From the NCBI GenBank assembly GCA_028282885.1, contig JANQGX010000001.1, forward strand, positions 45,414 to 109,413: a DNA stretch of 64,000 nt. Reading direction: 5' to 3'. Positions 36,818-45,443 of this stretch are shown here, piece after piece. Position 1 is the first letter of the stretch. Every line of letters starts with the position of its first letter. The notes beneath the pieces were generated by a model, which was given only the letters and a program-made list of their open reading frames with translations, was not told the DNA's origin and made no database searches. This DNA comes from SAR324 cluster bacterium (GTDB taxonomy: Bacteria > SAR324 > XYD2-FULL-50-16). A program made the position numbers and the translations under genes.

Positions 36818-37133
36818 TTCGGTTAAAGTGCCTGATTATAGAGAATCGATTAAAGAATGTCATTCAGCCCTATCAAATGAGGCTGGATTTACGTTTCCCG
36901 CTTTTCTTTGCTGTTTACCTAAATAATCTGATTCACTATACTTTGGCAAAGTTTGAAGTGACTTTGCTGATTACTCATAGCGGTGGTTTACGGTTCAACA
37001 AACAATAGTCCCACTGATCTGATTTCAGGTAATGTATGCATTGCGGATTCGGTTGTTAAACCACCGACCATATGGAGAAAAGATCACTGATTAATTCGGA
37101 CAACTCCCTATTAAGGAATACCCAGGTATTGAC
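36818..37133. other. Divergent promoter region with a 10-bp inverted repeat
   Basis: This 316-bp gap between the divergent GT39 and GT2 genes contains CGGTGGTTTA at 36981-36990 and its exact complement TAAACCACCG at 37057-37066, 66 bases apart. It may be an operator pair or a leader stem for the GT2 mRNA. I see no other gene. Confidence 0.45.
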
Positions 37134-38051
37134 ATGACATCTGATAAGCCACGAATTGCCGTCCTTATTCCCTGTTACAACGAAGATATCACCATCGCGA
37201 AAGTTATCGAGGATTTTCGCAGAGAGCTTCCTGATGCGGATATTTATGTTTTTGACAACAACTCAACTGATCGATCCGCAGAGATTGCCAGGGAAACCGG
37301 AGCAATCGTCATAAAGGAACCGAAGCAGGGAAAAGGATTTGTTGTGGTTTCCATGTTCAGGAAGATTGAGGCAGATATCTATGTGATGGTGGATGGAGAT
37401 GACACCTATCCTGCAGAATCCGTCCATCAATTGATAGAACCCATTGTCAACCAGGAAGCAGATATGACAGTGGGTACGCGCCTCCAAAAATACAAGGATC
37501 GCGCATTTAAACCGCTTAATCTCTTTGGAAACTTCATGGTTGTTACCCTTGTCAACATCATATTTGACAGCAAACTGAAAGACATCATGAGCGGCTACCG
37601 GGTTTTTAACAGGGAATTCGTTAAAAATATTCCGCTCCTGTCAAAGGGATTTGAAGTTGAAACCCAACTGGTTATCCAATCGTTGTATTATCAATACAGT
37701 ATCAAGGAGATCGATATTGAATTGAGACAACGACCGGAAGGATCGACTTCAAAACTAAATACCCTGAGCGATGGATTTCGGGTGATTATGACCATTATCA
37801 ACATTGCCAAAGCCTATCGTCCGCTCTTTTTCTTTGGGCTCGTCGGAATGCTGTTTCTGATTTCCGGTATCGGACTGGGGATGATCCCCGTTGTGGAGTT
37901 CTTTAAAACCGGGTTGGTCACCCATTTTCCAACAGCTATTCTGGCCACAGGCCTGGTTCTGGTGTCGATGATCCTCTTCGCTATCGGTTTGATTTTGGAT
38001 TCTATTAATTTCAGGATGAAAGAAATATTACAAATCCTGAGAAAACAGTGA
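37134..38051 (+). CDS. GT2 glycosyltransferase (polyprenyl-phosphate sugar synthase-like)
   Basis: This 305-residue protein has a GT-A domain: AVLIPCYNEDITIAKVIEDF (about 8-27) at the nucleotide-sugar end, the DGD motif (VDGDDTYPA, about 85) that binds metal and UDP or GDP-sugar, and RQRPEGSTSKLNTLSDGFRV as the late conserved segment. Two C-terminal membrane helices (about 228-255 and 265-290) anchor it. It resembles dolichyl/undecaprenyl-phosphate mannose or glucose synthases, which make the lipid-linked sugar used by GT39 enzymes. Its position opposite three GT39 genes supports that pairing. Confidence 0.88.
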   Translation: MTSDKPRIAVLIPCYNEDITIAKVIEDFRRELPDADIYVFDNNSTDRSAEIARETGAIVIKEPKQGKGFVVVSMFRKIEADIYVMVDGDDTYPAESVHQLIEPIVNQEADMTVGTRLQKYKDRAFKPLNLFGNFMVVTLVNIIFDSKLKDIMSGYRVFNREFVKNIPLLSKGFEVETQLVIQSLYYQYSIKEIDIELRQRPEGSTSKLNTLSDGFRVIMTIINIAKAYRPLFFFGLVGMLFLISGIGLGMIPVVEFFKTGLVTHFPTAILATGLVLVSMILFAIGLILDSINFRMKEILQILRKQ

Positions 38052-38180
38052 ACCCCTGAGAAAATGATCTGTTGTAAGCTTTTCTCTCACTCGGCAGTAA
38101 GACAGAAGAGTTTGGCAGAAATTTAGCATTCACCTGAAAAAACCAGTTATAAAAGCAAATCAATCGAATATCACAACATT

Positions 38181-39017
38181 ATGAAATTAACAAACCTGCT
38201 CCTGCTTATCCCTATCACCCTGATATTGGGTTGTTCGTCCACATCTCAGCAACAGGTACAACCACAGTCCCGAAAAGCATTCTTTACTCCCAGAAACTGG
38301 CAGATCCCCATAGCAAAGGTTGAAAAAAAGCCTGCTACCTCAACCGGAGAGCAACCTCAAAAAAAGGCGGTTCCCTCTGCTGCTGTGGAAAAAAAGCCCG
38401 AGCCGACTCCGCAGAAAAAACCCGCCGAACCGACTCCCGTAGCACCTGCTTCCCCGGATGAACAAATGGTAGGGTTTGCATCCTGGTATGGTCCCGGGTT
38501 TCAGGGCGAAAAAACCGCCAATGGTGAGCAGTATAATCAAGACGCATTGACAGCAGCCCATAAAATCCTGCCCATGAATACCTGGGTTCAGGTCACAAAT
38601 CTGGAGAATAGCAAAACCGTGGAGGTGAGGATCAACGACCGCGGACCTTATAAGAAAGACCGTATTATCGATGTGACACGGAAAGCGGCAGAATTACTTG
38701 GTTTCAAGGAACAGGGGACGGCAAGGGTATCCTTGGAAGTCACCCGTTACCCCAAAGACTACGATGCTTCCAAAGGACTGAAACCCTATAAACAGGTCAT
38801 TGTACAGATTGCCGTATTCAGCACACAGCAAAGAGCAGATACCTTCAAGCTCCAACTATCGCAAAGATACACTAAGATTCCATTTTTAATTGAAACGAAA
38901 AATGACAAATTTTATGTGTTGGCAGGACCCTACGATAAAAAAGAAGATGCAGTGCAGATTGGGGCAGCCTTGAAGAAAGAGGGAATCGAAAATTTTGTAC
39001 GTAGTTACAAGAAGTGA
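38181..39017 (+). CDS. rlpA: RlpA-like lipoprotein with SPOR domain
   Basis: This 278-residue outer-membrane lipoprotein has signal peptide and lipobox LILGC (Cys near residue 18). A Pro/Lys-rich linker follows, then the double-psi beta-barrel of RlpA (VGFASWYGPGFQGEKTANGE to IDVTRKAAELLGF, about 97-180) with the catalytic GEKTANGE and RINDRGP motifs, and a C-terminal SPOR domain (about 205-276) that binds denuded septal glycan. RlpA is a lytic transglycosylase acting at division sites. It is a single-gene unit with no clear ribosome-binding site. Confidence 0.93.
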   Translation: MKLTNLLLLIPITLILGCSSTSQQQVQPQSRKAFFTPRNWQIPIAKVEKKPATSTGEQPQKKAVPSAAVEKKPEPTPQKKPAEPTPVAPASPDEQMVGFASWYGPGFQGEKTANGEQYNQDALTAAHKILPMNTWVQVTNLENSKTVEVRINDRGPYKKDRIIDVTRKAAELLGFKEQGTARVSLEVTRYPKDYDASKGLKPYKQVIVQIAVFSTQQRADTFKLQLSQRYTKIPFLIETKNDKFYVLAGPYDKKEDAVQIGAALKKEGIENFVRSYKK

Positions 39018-39041
39018 AGCTAATCAACCTCACTTCCTGAA

Positions 39042-39272
39042 TCATTTATCCATGGATTCATAGACGGCATTCTGCAAATACCTGAAATTGAGTTCCCTGG
39101 CAGTTTTCGATTGGGGTTTGATCTTTTTCTCTTCGTTATTCAGAAGAGAATCAACATTGAATTTATACTGATTGTCGCTCAGGACTCCTGATATCCTGTT
39201 AATGACAAAAACTATCCCTGCTAACGACAAAACCAGTTTGGCAATAATAATTGCAGCGTTGATCAATTTCAT
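39042..39272 (-). CDS. Small membrane protein of unknown function
   Basis: This 76-residue protein has one N-terminal membrane segment (AAIIIAKLVLSLAGIVFVIN, about 6-25) followed by a charged soluble tail ending in NFRYLQNAVYESMDK. ATG 39272 is chosen because AAGGAAA lies upstream. It converges on rlpA, 24 bp away. I recognise no family. Confidence 0.55.
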   Translation of the reverse strand: MKLINAAIIIAKLVLSLAGIVFVINRISGVLSDNQYKFNVDSLLNNEEKKIKPQSKTARELNFRYLQNAVYESMDK

Positions 39273-39437
39273 CTGATTTCCTTGATGATAAACAGACAAA
39301 ACCGGGTTTGCAGAAATCGGATTCCACTGGAAGAACCAAACCAAATCGGTTTACAGTCCCTGGAATCCTGATGGATTCAGATTTAATCGTAATGTTTTTT
39401 TGTAACTTTTTCAAATCCTTTAGGAAGGGGGATTACT

Positions 39438-40205
39438 TTGTTTCCAAATAATCACGGATCCAGACAAATTCTGAAAATCAGAACCTGCCTTACCTTTCTC
39501 ATATTTCTCCTCATTATGCCGGCATATAGCCGGGCTGCAAATGAATACCGGATTGAGTACACCAAGTTTTTTGCTGAGTATGAGAATATTTTTCTTTTCA
39601 GGCCTAATCTGGTCAGGGATGTATTCTTCTCCATCGTAGAACTGAAGGGAAACCAGAAGACAGCTCGTAAGGTTATCAATAGTCAGGTGCTTGGCTGTCA
39701 TACTAATACCAGTATTAACCAGGGCTGCCGGATCGATCAATTGCGACTGGAAAGAAAAAAGCTGGGTATTCCTAATTATGTGACCATTCCGGTCAATTTC
39801 ATGAGAGTTTCAACCCGGGTTTTTAATAAGAGAAAGAAGCGAATGACACTGCAATGGAATCCTGAAATTTTGCAACCGCCAACCATCTCTGTTGATGAGT
39901 TTCTTAGCTATGTTACCGCAGCAAGGGAATCCAGACACTACAAAGTTGATCCGAACATCATTGAGTTTCAATTCAACACCCTGTTGGAACGAAAGATCGA
40001 TATTATCGTTGAAAACGAACTCGCTGCAAACCTGCTGGATCTTTATCAATCCCCTCCTGCGGACAAACAGGATGCAATTACTTTCGCTTTTGATTTTGTC
40101 AGTACAAGCGAGCGTTTTGGTACCAGGGACATAAATATTCAACTTCGAGCCGTGGCAATCAGAATCAATCAGCAGAGGTTTAAAACCGTCCAGTTAAAAC
40201 GCTGA
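39438..40205 (+). CDS. Secreted protein of unknown function
   Basis: This 255-residue protein has an N-terminal signal peptide (hydrophobic core TCLTFLIFLLIMPAYS, cleavage likely near SRAANE). The rest reads as an extracytoplasmic mixed alpha/beta domain with a short Cys pair (CHTNTSINQGC) that may form a disulfide. I recognise no family. TTG at 39438 is used because AAGGGGG lies about nine bases upstream. It is followed 105 bp later by the GMP/PMI gene, but no functional link is evident. Confidence 0.65.
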   Translation: MFPNNHGSRQILKIRTCLTFLIFLLIMPAYSRAANEYRIEYTKFFAEYENIFLFRPNLVRDVFFSIVELKGNQKTARKVINSQVLGCHTNTSINQGCRIDQLRLERKKLGIPNYVTIPVNFMRVSTRVFNKRKKRMTLQWNPEILQPPTISVDEFLSYVTAARESRHYKVDPNIIEFQFNTLLERKIDIIVENELAANLLDLYQSPPADKQDAITFAFDFVSTSERFGTRDINIQLRAVAIRINQQRFKTVQLKR

Positions 40206-40310
40206 CCATTTACCTGAACCATAGAACCTGCTCCTGTTGTATATCACCCCTCACTGTGGAGCAGCCAGATATCTTAAATCAATAAACCAACTCTTTCAAA
40301 AGGCAGACCC

Positions 40311-41732
40311 ATGATCGGGATGATATTAGCAGGAGGCAGCGGCAGCAGACTTTGGCCTTTCAGCAGAACCATGACACCCAAGCAATTTCTTAACCTGGGC
40401 TCCACCCATGAGTCCCTGTTACAGGAAACCATTCAAAGACTGTCCCCATTGCTCCCCATGGAAGATCTAATGATTATCGGGGGAAAGGCCCACGAACACG
40501 AACTGTACTACCAGGTAGAACAGCTCATCCCCGATTTTGCGAGGGAGAACATCCTCCTTGAACCGGAAAGTAAAAACACGGCACCAGCTATCCTATGGGG
40601 ATTAAGCCGCATTCCAGTAGAAAAACGGGACGATCCCGTGGTTATTCTGCCGGCAGATCACCTCATCCAAAAAACAGACCGTTTCCTGAAACATCTGGAA
40701 GAAGGTAAAGCCCTTGCACGAGAAGGTTGGATTGTTACCTTCGGAATCCAGCCGGATCATCCCCATACCGGTTATGGTTACATAAAGGCCGGCAAACCCC
40801 TTGAAAATGGATTTAAGGTAGACCTTTTTACTGAAAAACCGGATCTTGAAACCGCTAAGAAGTTTCTGGCCAGTGGAAAATATAGCTGGAACGCAGGCAT
40901 TTTCATGGCAACGCCTAAAACACTGTTAAAAGAGTTCAAGGAATTGGCCCCAGAAATGATCCGTCACTTTTTTGAAAACAGGGATCCCTGTCATTCAACC
41001 ACAGATGACATTGATGTCGCAGCGGTTTTCTCACAAATCAAGTCCGACTCCATTGACTACGTCATTTTAGAAAAGTCGAAAAAAGTGGCGGTGATTACCA
41101 TAGATGTCGGATGGAATGATCTGGGCAGTTGGGAGAGCATTTACCAGATCAGCCAGAAAGACCAGAATGGCAATGTCACCCGTGGTAACGTCATTATGCA
41201 GGAGAGCAATAATTGCCTGATTTTCTCCGACAAGAGATTGATTACCTGTTCGGGACTGAACAACATAATCATCATCGAGACAGAAGATGCCTTACTGGCT
41301 TGCGATCTTTCCAAGTCTCAAAGTGTTAAAAACATCGTGGAAACACTGAAGCAGGAAGATCGTTTCGAATATAAGTTCCATACAACCGTCGCCCGCCCCT
41401 GGGGAAGCTATCATGTAATATCGGAAGGCAATCACTACATGATCAGAAGGCTCACTGTACTTCCCGGAAAGCAGCTTTCAATGCAACGTCACTTCCACCG
41501 TCACGAACACTGGGTTGTAGTATCCGGAACCGCTGAAGTACTGAAGGGAGAAGAGACCTCCTTTCTCTCTGAAAATGAATCGATCAATATCCCTAAAACC
41601 ATATTTCACCAACTTAAAAATCCCGGTAAAATGCCCTTGGAACTCATTGAAGTGCAACAGGGTGGGTATTTGAGTGATGACGATATTGAAAGACTTGAAG
41701 GCGACAACGAAGAAAGCGAAATGTTTACCTAG
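40311..41732 (+). CDS. manC: Bifunctional mannose-1-phosphate guanylyltransferase / mannose-6-phosphate isomerase
   Basis: This 473-residue protein has an N-terminal nucleotidyltransferase domain with the pyrophosphorylase motif LAGGSGSRLWPFSR (about 6-19) and PKQF, and the sugar-phosphate loop FTEKPD (about 178-183). The C-terminal cupin domain (about 365-465) has RPWGSYHVI and HRHEHWVVVSG, which carries the metal-binding His/Glu residues of the isomerase. It makes GDP-mannose from mannose-6-phosphate for cell-surface polysaccharides, and could feed the GT2/GT39 enzymes nearby. It ends at a strong terminator. Confidence 0.94.
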   Translation: MIGMILAGGSGSRLWPFSRTMTPKQFLNLGSTHESLLQETIQRLSPLLPMEDLMIIGGKAHEHELYYQVEQLIPDFARENILLEPESKNTAPAILWGLSRIPVEKRDDPVVILPADHLIQKTDRFLKHLEEGKALAREGWIVTFGIQPDHPHTGYGYIKAGKPLENGFKVDLFTEKPDLETAKKFLASGKYSWNAGIFMATPKTLLKEFKELAPEMIRHFFENRDPCHSTTDDIDVAAVFSQIKSDSIDYVILEKSKKVAVITIDVGWNDLGSWESIYQISQKDQNGNVTRGNVIMQESNNCLIFSDKRLITCSGLNNIIIIETEDALLACDLSKSQSVKNIVETLKQEDRFEYKFHTTVARPWGSYHVISEGNHYMIRRLTVLPGKQLSMQRHFHRHEHWVVVSGTAEVLKGEETSFLSENESINIPKTIFHQLKNPGKMPLELIEVQQGGYLSDDDIERLEGDNEESEMFT

Positions 41733-41741
41733 AGGGCAAAA

Positions 41742-41777
41742 AAAAACCCGGAGGTTTTTCTAAACCCCCGGGTTTTT
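41742..41777. terminator. Bidirectional terminator between the GMP/PMI and Pal-like genes
   Basis: AAAAACCCGG at 41742-41751 pairs with CCGGGTTTTT at 41768-41777, and the inner GGTTT/AAACC pair extends the stem around a TTCT loop with one mismatch. Long A- and T-runs on both sides make it an effective rho-independent terminator in both directions. Confidence 0.85.
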
Positions 41778-41794
41778 CCTTCCGATAATAATTA

Positions 41795-42793
41795 TCACTC
41801 TTCAACGATCTCAGTTTCAGATCGTCTGTTCTTGGACCAGGCTTCTTCGTTATGCCCGGAATCCAATGGTTTTTCCTCTCCGTATGATATAATCCGGATA
41901 TTATCCGCTACGAATCCAAGGCTAATCAGATACCTTTTCACTGCGTAAGCCCTTCTTTCACCCAGCGCCAGATTATATTCGTTTGATCCTCTTTCGTCCG
42001 CATGACCTGCAATCAGGAGCTGAGCCTCGCCCTTGTCTTCCATGGGCTCGAAATCCTGTCTCAATTGCTCTTTAAATTCAGGTCTCAGGTAAGATCTATC
42101 AAATTCAAACAATACGTTCTCGATGGTAATGGTGATCGCTTCAGCTTCCGGTCCCTGAACAGCGACTGCCTCGGGTGCATCTGCAACAGCTTCGCCACCC
42201 GTATCAGCATCTCCTCCCGGAGCATCGGCGGCTGAAGGGGAAACTTCTGCGCTTACTGAGGGTGAATCTGCAGTCGGGGTTTCCTCCGCAGCGGCTACGT
42301 TTGCGGTTACAGGTGTATCTGCCGTAGGTTCAGCCACTACTTCTTCTTTGGGCTCTTCGAAGTTATCGGTAATTCTGGTAGCTTTACCACTAAAGACTTC
42401 CTCGCCTTTTGTGCTTTTCAGGTAGAGCAGAAAATAAGTACCGGAATCTTCGGTATAAGGAGTGTTTTCGGGTACGCTGTAGAGTGTTGTACCGGGGAAA
42501 TTCACCGGAACCTCCGTGAGTTTCTCCCCTTTCCCTGAAGCCTGTGAAGAGGTACCCCAATAAATGACATAATTGCTTACACCTGTTGGTTTCAGCGATG
42601 CAGGTAAGTCAAGTTGGATATCACCGGCAATTTCCCCCTTGTCCTGGTCCGTATCGTTGAACGTAAAAGAGATTTTTCCTAGTGATGTGTTATCCCATGG
42701 TTTCATTTGAGCTTGCTCAGCACAACCTGCGATACCGATACCGGTTATAATGATAATGCAGTATTGCAGATACTTTATAATAGGCTTCATCAT
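41795..42793 (-). CDS. Pal/OmpA-type peptidoglycan-binding lipoprotein
   Basis: This 332-residue protein has signal peptide and lipobox IAGC (Cys near residue 24). A beta-rich N-terminal domain (about 30-145) resembles a fibronectin-type fold. A low-complexity Ala/Val/Glu/Pro-rich linker (about 148-223) follows. The C-terminal OmpA domain (about 225-330) has VLFEFDRSYLRPEF, AGHADERGSNEYNLALGERR and SYGEEKPLD. This C-terminus is the peptidoglycan (meso-DAP) binding part of Pal. The domain order and length differ from classical Pal, so it may be a Pal-like anchor. A well-marked terminator follows. Confidence 0.85.
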   Translation of the reverse strand: MMKPIIKYLQYCIIIITGIGIAGCAEQAQMKPWDNTSLGKISFTFNDTDQDKGEIAGDIQLDLPASLKPTGVSNYVIYWGTSSQASGKGEKLTEVPVNFPGTTLYSVPENTPYTEDSGTYFLLYLKSTKGEEVFSGKATRITDNFEEPKEEVVAEPTADTPVTANVAAAEETPTADSPSVSAEVSPSAADAPGGDADTGGEAVADAPEAVAVQGPEAEAITITIENVLFEFDRSYLRPEFKEQLRQDFEPMEDKGEAQLLIAGHADERGSNEYNLALGERRAYAVKRYLISLGFVADNIRIISYGEEKPLDSGHNEEAWSKNRRSETEIVEE

Positions 42794-43184
42794 TGTCTAT
42801 TCTTGGGAAATGGTTATTTAAGGATTTTGGTTTAAAAACAAGTGATTGGAATAATAAGAATTTGATACCAGAGATTTGTTAAACGGGTATTTCCTGCATT
42901 CTTACTTTAAAACGGTTTAGTTTGGCAACCCCTTTTTAAATATTTAAACTGACAGGCTATCTTTTCGACCTTGAAAAACGGGATTTTCGGATGTTTAATC
43001 AACTCCCTTGTATCCGATCAGAATGACCGAACCACTAAATCAGGACGAAGTCGAAAACAGCAACTGACTAATGGGTTTTCCTTTATTTTTTCCCCGAAAG
43101 CCATTAACATGATCCAAAAAGAGCAATCATCTTTCTTGATTCAATCTGATAGTCGATTGTGACCTCTTGTTTCCGACGAGTGAT
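42794..43184. other. Intergenic region with no clear gene
   Basis: This gap of about 390 bp between the Pal-like gene (leftward) and a small membrane protein frame (rightward) is AT-rich. It must hold the leftward promoter of the Pal-like gene, but I see no distinctive site. Confidence 0.3.
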
Positions 43185-43388
43185 ATGCTGAATCTGCTCA
43201 ACAAAATGTTCAAATCCAGGGCTTTCAAGATCCTCTTGCGGGTTATCGCCAGCCTGGCAAGTGCGATTGCTGTGATCAGCGGTCTGCTCTTCTTTCTGAG
43301 CCTCAGCTCAAAGGAGAAGGAGGATGAAGTAACCGTGGAGAACAATGCAACGGATGAGCCCAATCAGCTCTCTAATGAGGACTCCTGA
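43185..43388 (+). CDS. Small single-pass membrane protein
   Basis: This is a 67-residue frame from ATG 43185. A basic start is followed by a membrane segment (LLRVIASLASAIAVISGLLF, about 18-37) and an acidic tail rich in Glu and Asn. It runs convergently to the RNase HII gene with a 17-bp overlap of ends. No family is recognised, and its reality rests only on the plausible topology. Confidence 0.35.
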   Translation: MLNLLNKMFKSRAFKILLRVIASLASAIAVISGLLFFLSLSSKEKEDEVTVENNATDEPNQLSNEDS

Positions 43389-44085
43389 GCCAGAATTCCG
43401 TCAGATTCAACGAATCCAAGGCTTTCCACCGATAACTTTTCCTGTAAAAAGAAGGTAAGGCTCCTCTCTCCTCTATATGCCATTGGACAAACTGAAGGGT
43501 TTTCTTATTGGCATAACCGCCACCTTCTATTTCGCCGTACTCTCTCAGGAACGGCTTGCAGAGCTCCGCAAAACTCTTATCCCTTTCAGTTTTAGCAAGG
43601 ATTGATGCAGCTGCAACACTCAGATAAGCGCTATCGGCCTTATTAACTGCAACTCTATTCGCTCCGGCCAGGGGGGAGAACAGATTCGCCCCATCCATCA
43701 CCACGGAACCGGCAGGCAGTTCCTGAATAAGAGTCTTTGCGGTTTGCTGTTCAAGAAGATTGAGGCTGGATTCCCTGACATAATCATCCACCGTTTGAGA
43801 TGAAAGAGAGATGATTCTGTGAGCGAACTGCTCCATTATCCTTTCGCTTAGTTCTCTGCGCGCATTTTTCCCACTCTTGCCACTGCCGTACGATTTGGAA
43901 TCCCTGATTCCCCAACTGATCAGCAATTCTTCCATACCTTTGGGAACAACGACACCTGCCAGCACCATCGGCCCCAAAACAGGACCTCTTCCGGCTTCAT
44001 CAATACCCAGCTCGGTGATTCCTATTTCAATCTCTTTTTTCAATGGTAAAAAGGCTTTGAGGTGAAACTCGATTGCGTTTGACAT
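43372..44085 (-). CDS. rnhB: Ribonuclease HII
   Basis: This protein is about 237 residues long. GIDEAGRGPVLGPMVLAG (about 23-40) carries the first catalytic Asp/Glu. SVVMDGANL has the next Asp, and VNKADSAYLSVAAASILAKT the late Asp and the segment typical of RNase HII (K-x-D-x-xY-xSxAAASIxAK). RNase HII removes ribonucleotides misincorporated in DNA. ATG 44085 is chosen because it lies just before the conserved core; a longer frame to 44163 overlaps the DUF192 gene further. It is the last gene of the def-DUF192-rnhB leftward operon. Confidence 0.9.
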   Translation of the reverse strand: MSNAIEFHLKAFLPLKKEIEIGITELGIDEAGRGPVLGPMVLAGVVVPKGMEELLISWGIRDSKSYGSGKSGKNARRELSERIMEQFAHRIISLSSQTVDDYVRESSLNLLEQQTAKTLIQELPAGSVVMDGANLFSPLAGANRVAVNKADSAYLSVAAASILAKTERDKSFAELCKPFLREYGEIEGGGYANKKTLQFVQWHIEERGALPSFYRKSYRWKALDSLNLTEFWLRSPH

Positions 44086-44476
44086 ATCCGGCCGGCAATT
44101 CAAGAACCATATCTGCCAGAACCCCATAGCCATATCGCTTGAGTTGATCGTCGGGAGTGCCATGGCGGGGAGGGGGGACGTTTTCCCTGATATGCACGAT
44201 TTTATTGTTTCTCAACCAGATAATATCGATTGAAAAGCTCATTCGCTTCATCCAGAAAATTCGAACACCAGGGTCATCATACAGAAACAACATCCCCTGA
44301 CCTACCGGTAGTGAGAAACGATTCCCCAGCCCTAGTTGTTGCTGCTCCGGAGTTTGTGCAATTTCAGCCTCAATATGTTGGCCATCTATGCTAACGACCC
44401 AAATATCGCGTGCGGATACAGTTTGGAAGTCCGGAAGAAGGCAGATAACAAATATAACAAAAAGGAGTGTTTTCAT
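44027..44476 (-). CDS. DUF192 secreted protein
   Basis: This 149-residue protein has a signal peptide (MKTLLFVIFVICLLPDFQTV) and the DUF192 pattern: EIAQTPEQQQLGLGNRFSLP, GMLFLYDDPGVRIFWMKRMS and SIDIIWL, then VLELPAGY near the end. DUF192 proteins are small beta-barrels of unknown function, often in the periplasm. It starts three bases after the def stop and overlaps the beginning of rnhB. Confidence 0.88.
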   Translation of the reverse strand: MKTLLFVIFVICLLPDFQTVSARDIWVVSIDGQHIEAEIAQTPEQQQLGLGNRFSLPVGQGMLFLYDDPGVRIFWMKRMSFSIDIIWLRNNKIVHIRENVPPPRHGTPDDQLKRYGYGVLADMVLELPAGYVKRNRVSPQSLFTIEKRD

Positions 44477-44479
44477 GGA

Positions 44480-45004
44480 TCAAGGTGCCGGTGTTGATTT
44501 AAGCTTCTTGAGTCGTTTCTTGACCATACTGCGCTGCAGGGGAGGTAAATAGTCGATAAAAAGCTTTCCGTTCAAATGATCTGTCTCGTGCTGGATACAA
44601 ACAGCCAGATAACCTTCAGCGTCTTTCTCCATCTCCTCGCCTTCCAGGTTCCGGTAACGAAGCTTGATCCTGCCATATCGTTTAACTTCGGATCTGAACT
44701 CAGGAACCGAGAGGCAGCCTTCATCCGCAATCTGTTCATCACTTTTTTCAACAAATTCCGGATTAATGATCACCTCGGGATTTCTCTCCTCTTCCGGCAT
44801 TTCTTTGTTAAAGTGAACATCCATTACAAACAGCCGTTTATCAATGCCCACCTGAACCGCTGCCAGACCAATTCCGTTGCTTTCATACATAGTCCGAATC
44901 ATTTTCTCGGAAATCTCACGCAACTCATCATTAAACTCTGTAACCGGCTTGGCAACGGTCTTAAGAAAGGGGTCCGGAAAAGTTAAAATTTTATAAAGAT
45001 CCAT
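44480..45004 (-). CDS. def: Peptide deformylase
   Basis: This protein of about 174 residues has all three deformylase motifs: GIGLAAVQVG (motif I), EGCLSVP with the metal-binding Cys (motif II) and QHETDHLNG, HExxH (motif III). It removes the formyl group from nascent proteins with an Fe2+ (or Zn) centre. ATG 45004, with AGGA upstream, is preferred to the TTG at 45010. No fmt gene is nearby; instead it heads an operon with DUF192 and rnhB. Confidence 0.94.
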   Translation of the reverse strand: MDLYKILTFPDPFLKTVAKPVTEFNDELREISEKMIRTMYESNGIGLAAVQVGIDKRLFVMDVHFNKEMPEEERNPEVIINPEFVEKSDEQIADEGCLSVPEFRSEVKRYGRIKLRYRNLEGEEMEKDAEGYLAVCIQHETDHLNGKLFIDYLPPLQRSMVKKRLKKLKSTPAP

Positions 45005-45010
45005 GCTCAA

Positions 45011-45443
45011 ATCCTGTTTTTGATATTTATAAATACCAGCAGGTTCCAGTGTACTGTAATCCGTCTAGTCTGACTTGGAGTTTAACCGGACTCTTCTGAA
45101 ATTTTGTTCATAATGAAACGGGAAACTCAAGGATTATAAAATCAAGCCGGTGCGAATGCCATTATTATAACCGCCCGAGTACTCTAATAGCTGCCGGTAT
45201 TTTCTTCCATTCTAAAACCTCAATATCTCTAATGCAAGTGGACGGTATTCACGGATACTCGAAAGCGCTTTCTAATATTTTGAACGAATTGAGAGTTTGT
45301 GAGGAGACAGCCAAATTAGGAATGTTACAACAAGCTTCTCGCGTCAAGCCTAGCAAAGGAATCACGTGCTTATCCGAGCAATCCGCTTCCTGCAGAGCCT
45401 GTAGTGAAGAGTCGGGATTTTCCTTGATGGGTCTACACCAGCT
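45011..45443. other. Intergenic region with no clear gene
   Basis: This is a 433-bp gap between the def operon start and the end of the MinD-like gene. A 71-codon frame on the plus strand (45232-45447) is not convincing, because it has no ribosome-binding site and no recognisable sequence. The def promoter must lie at its left end. Confidence 0.3.
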
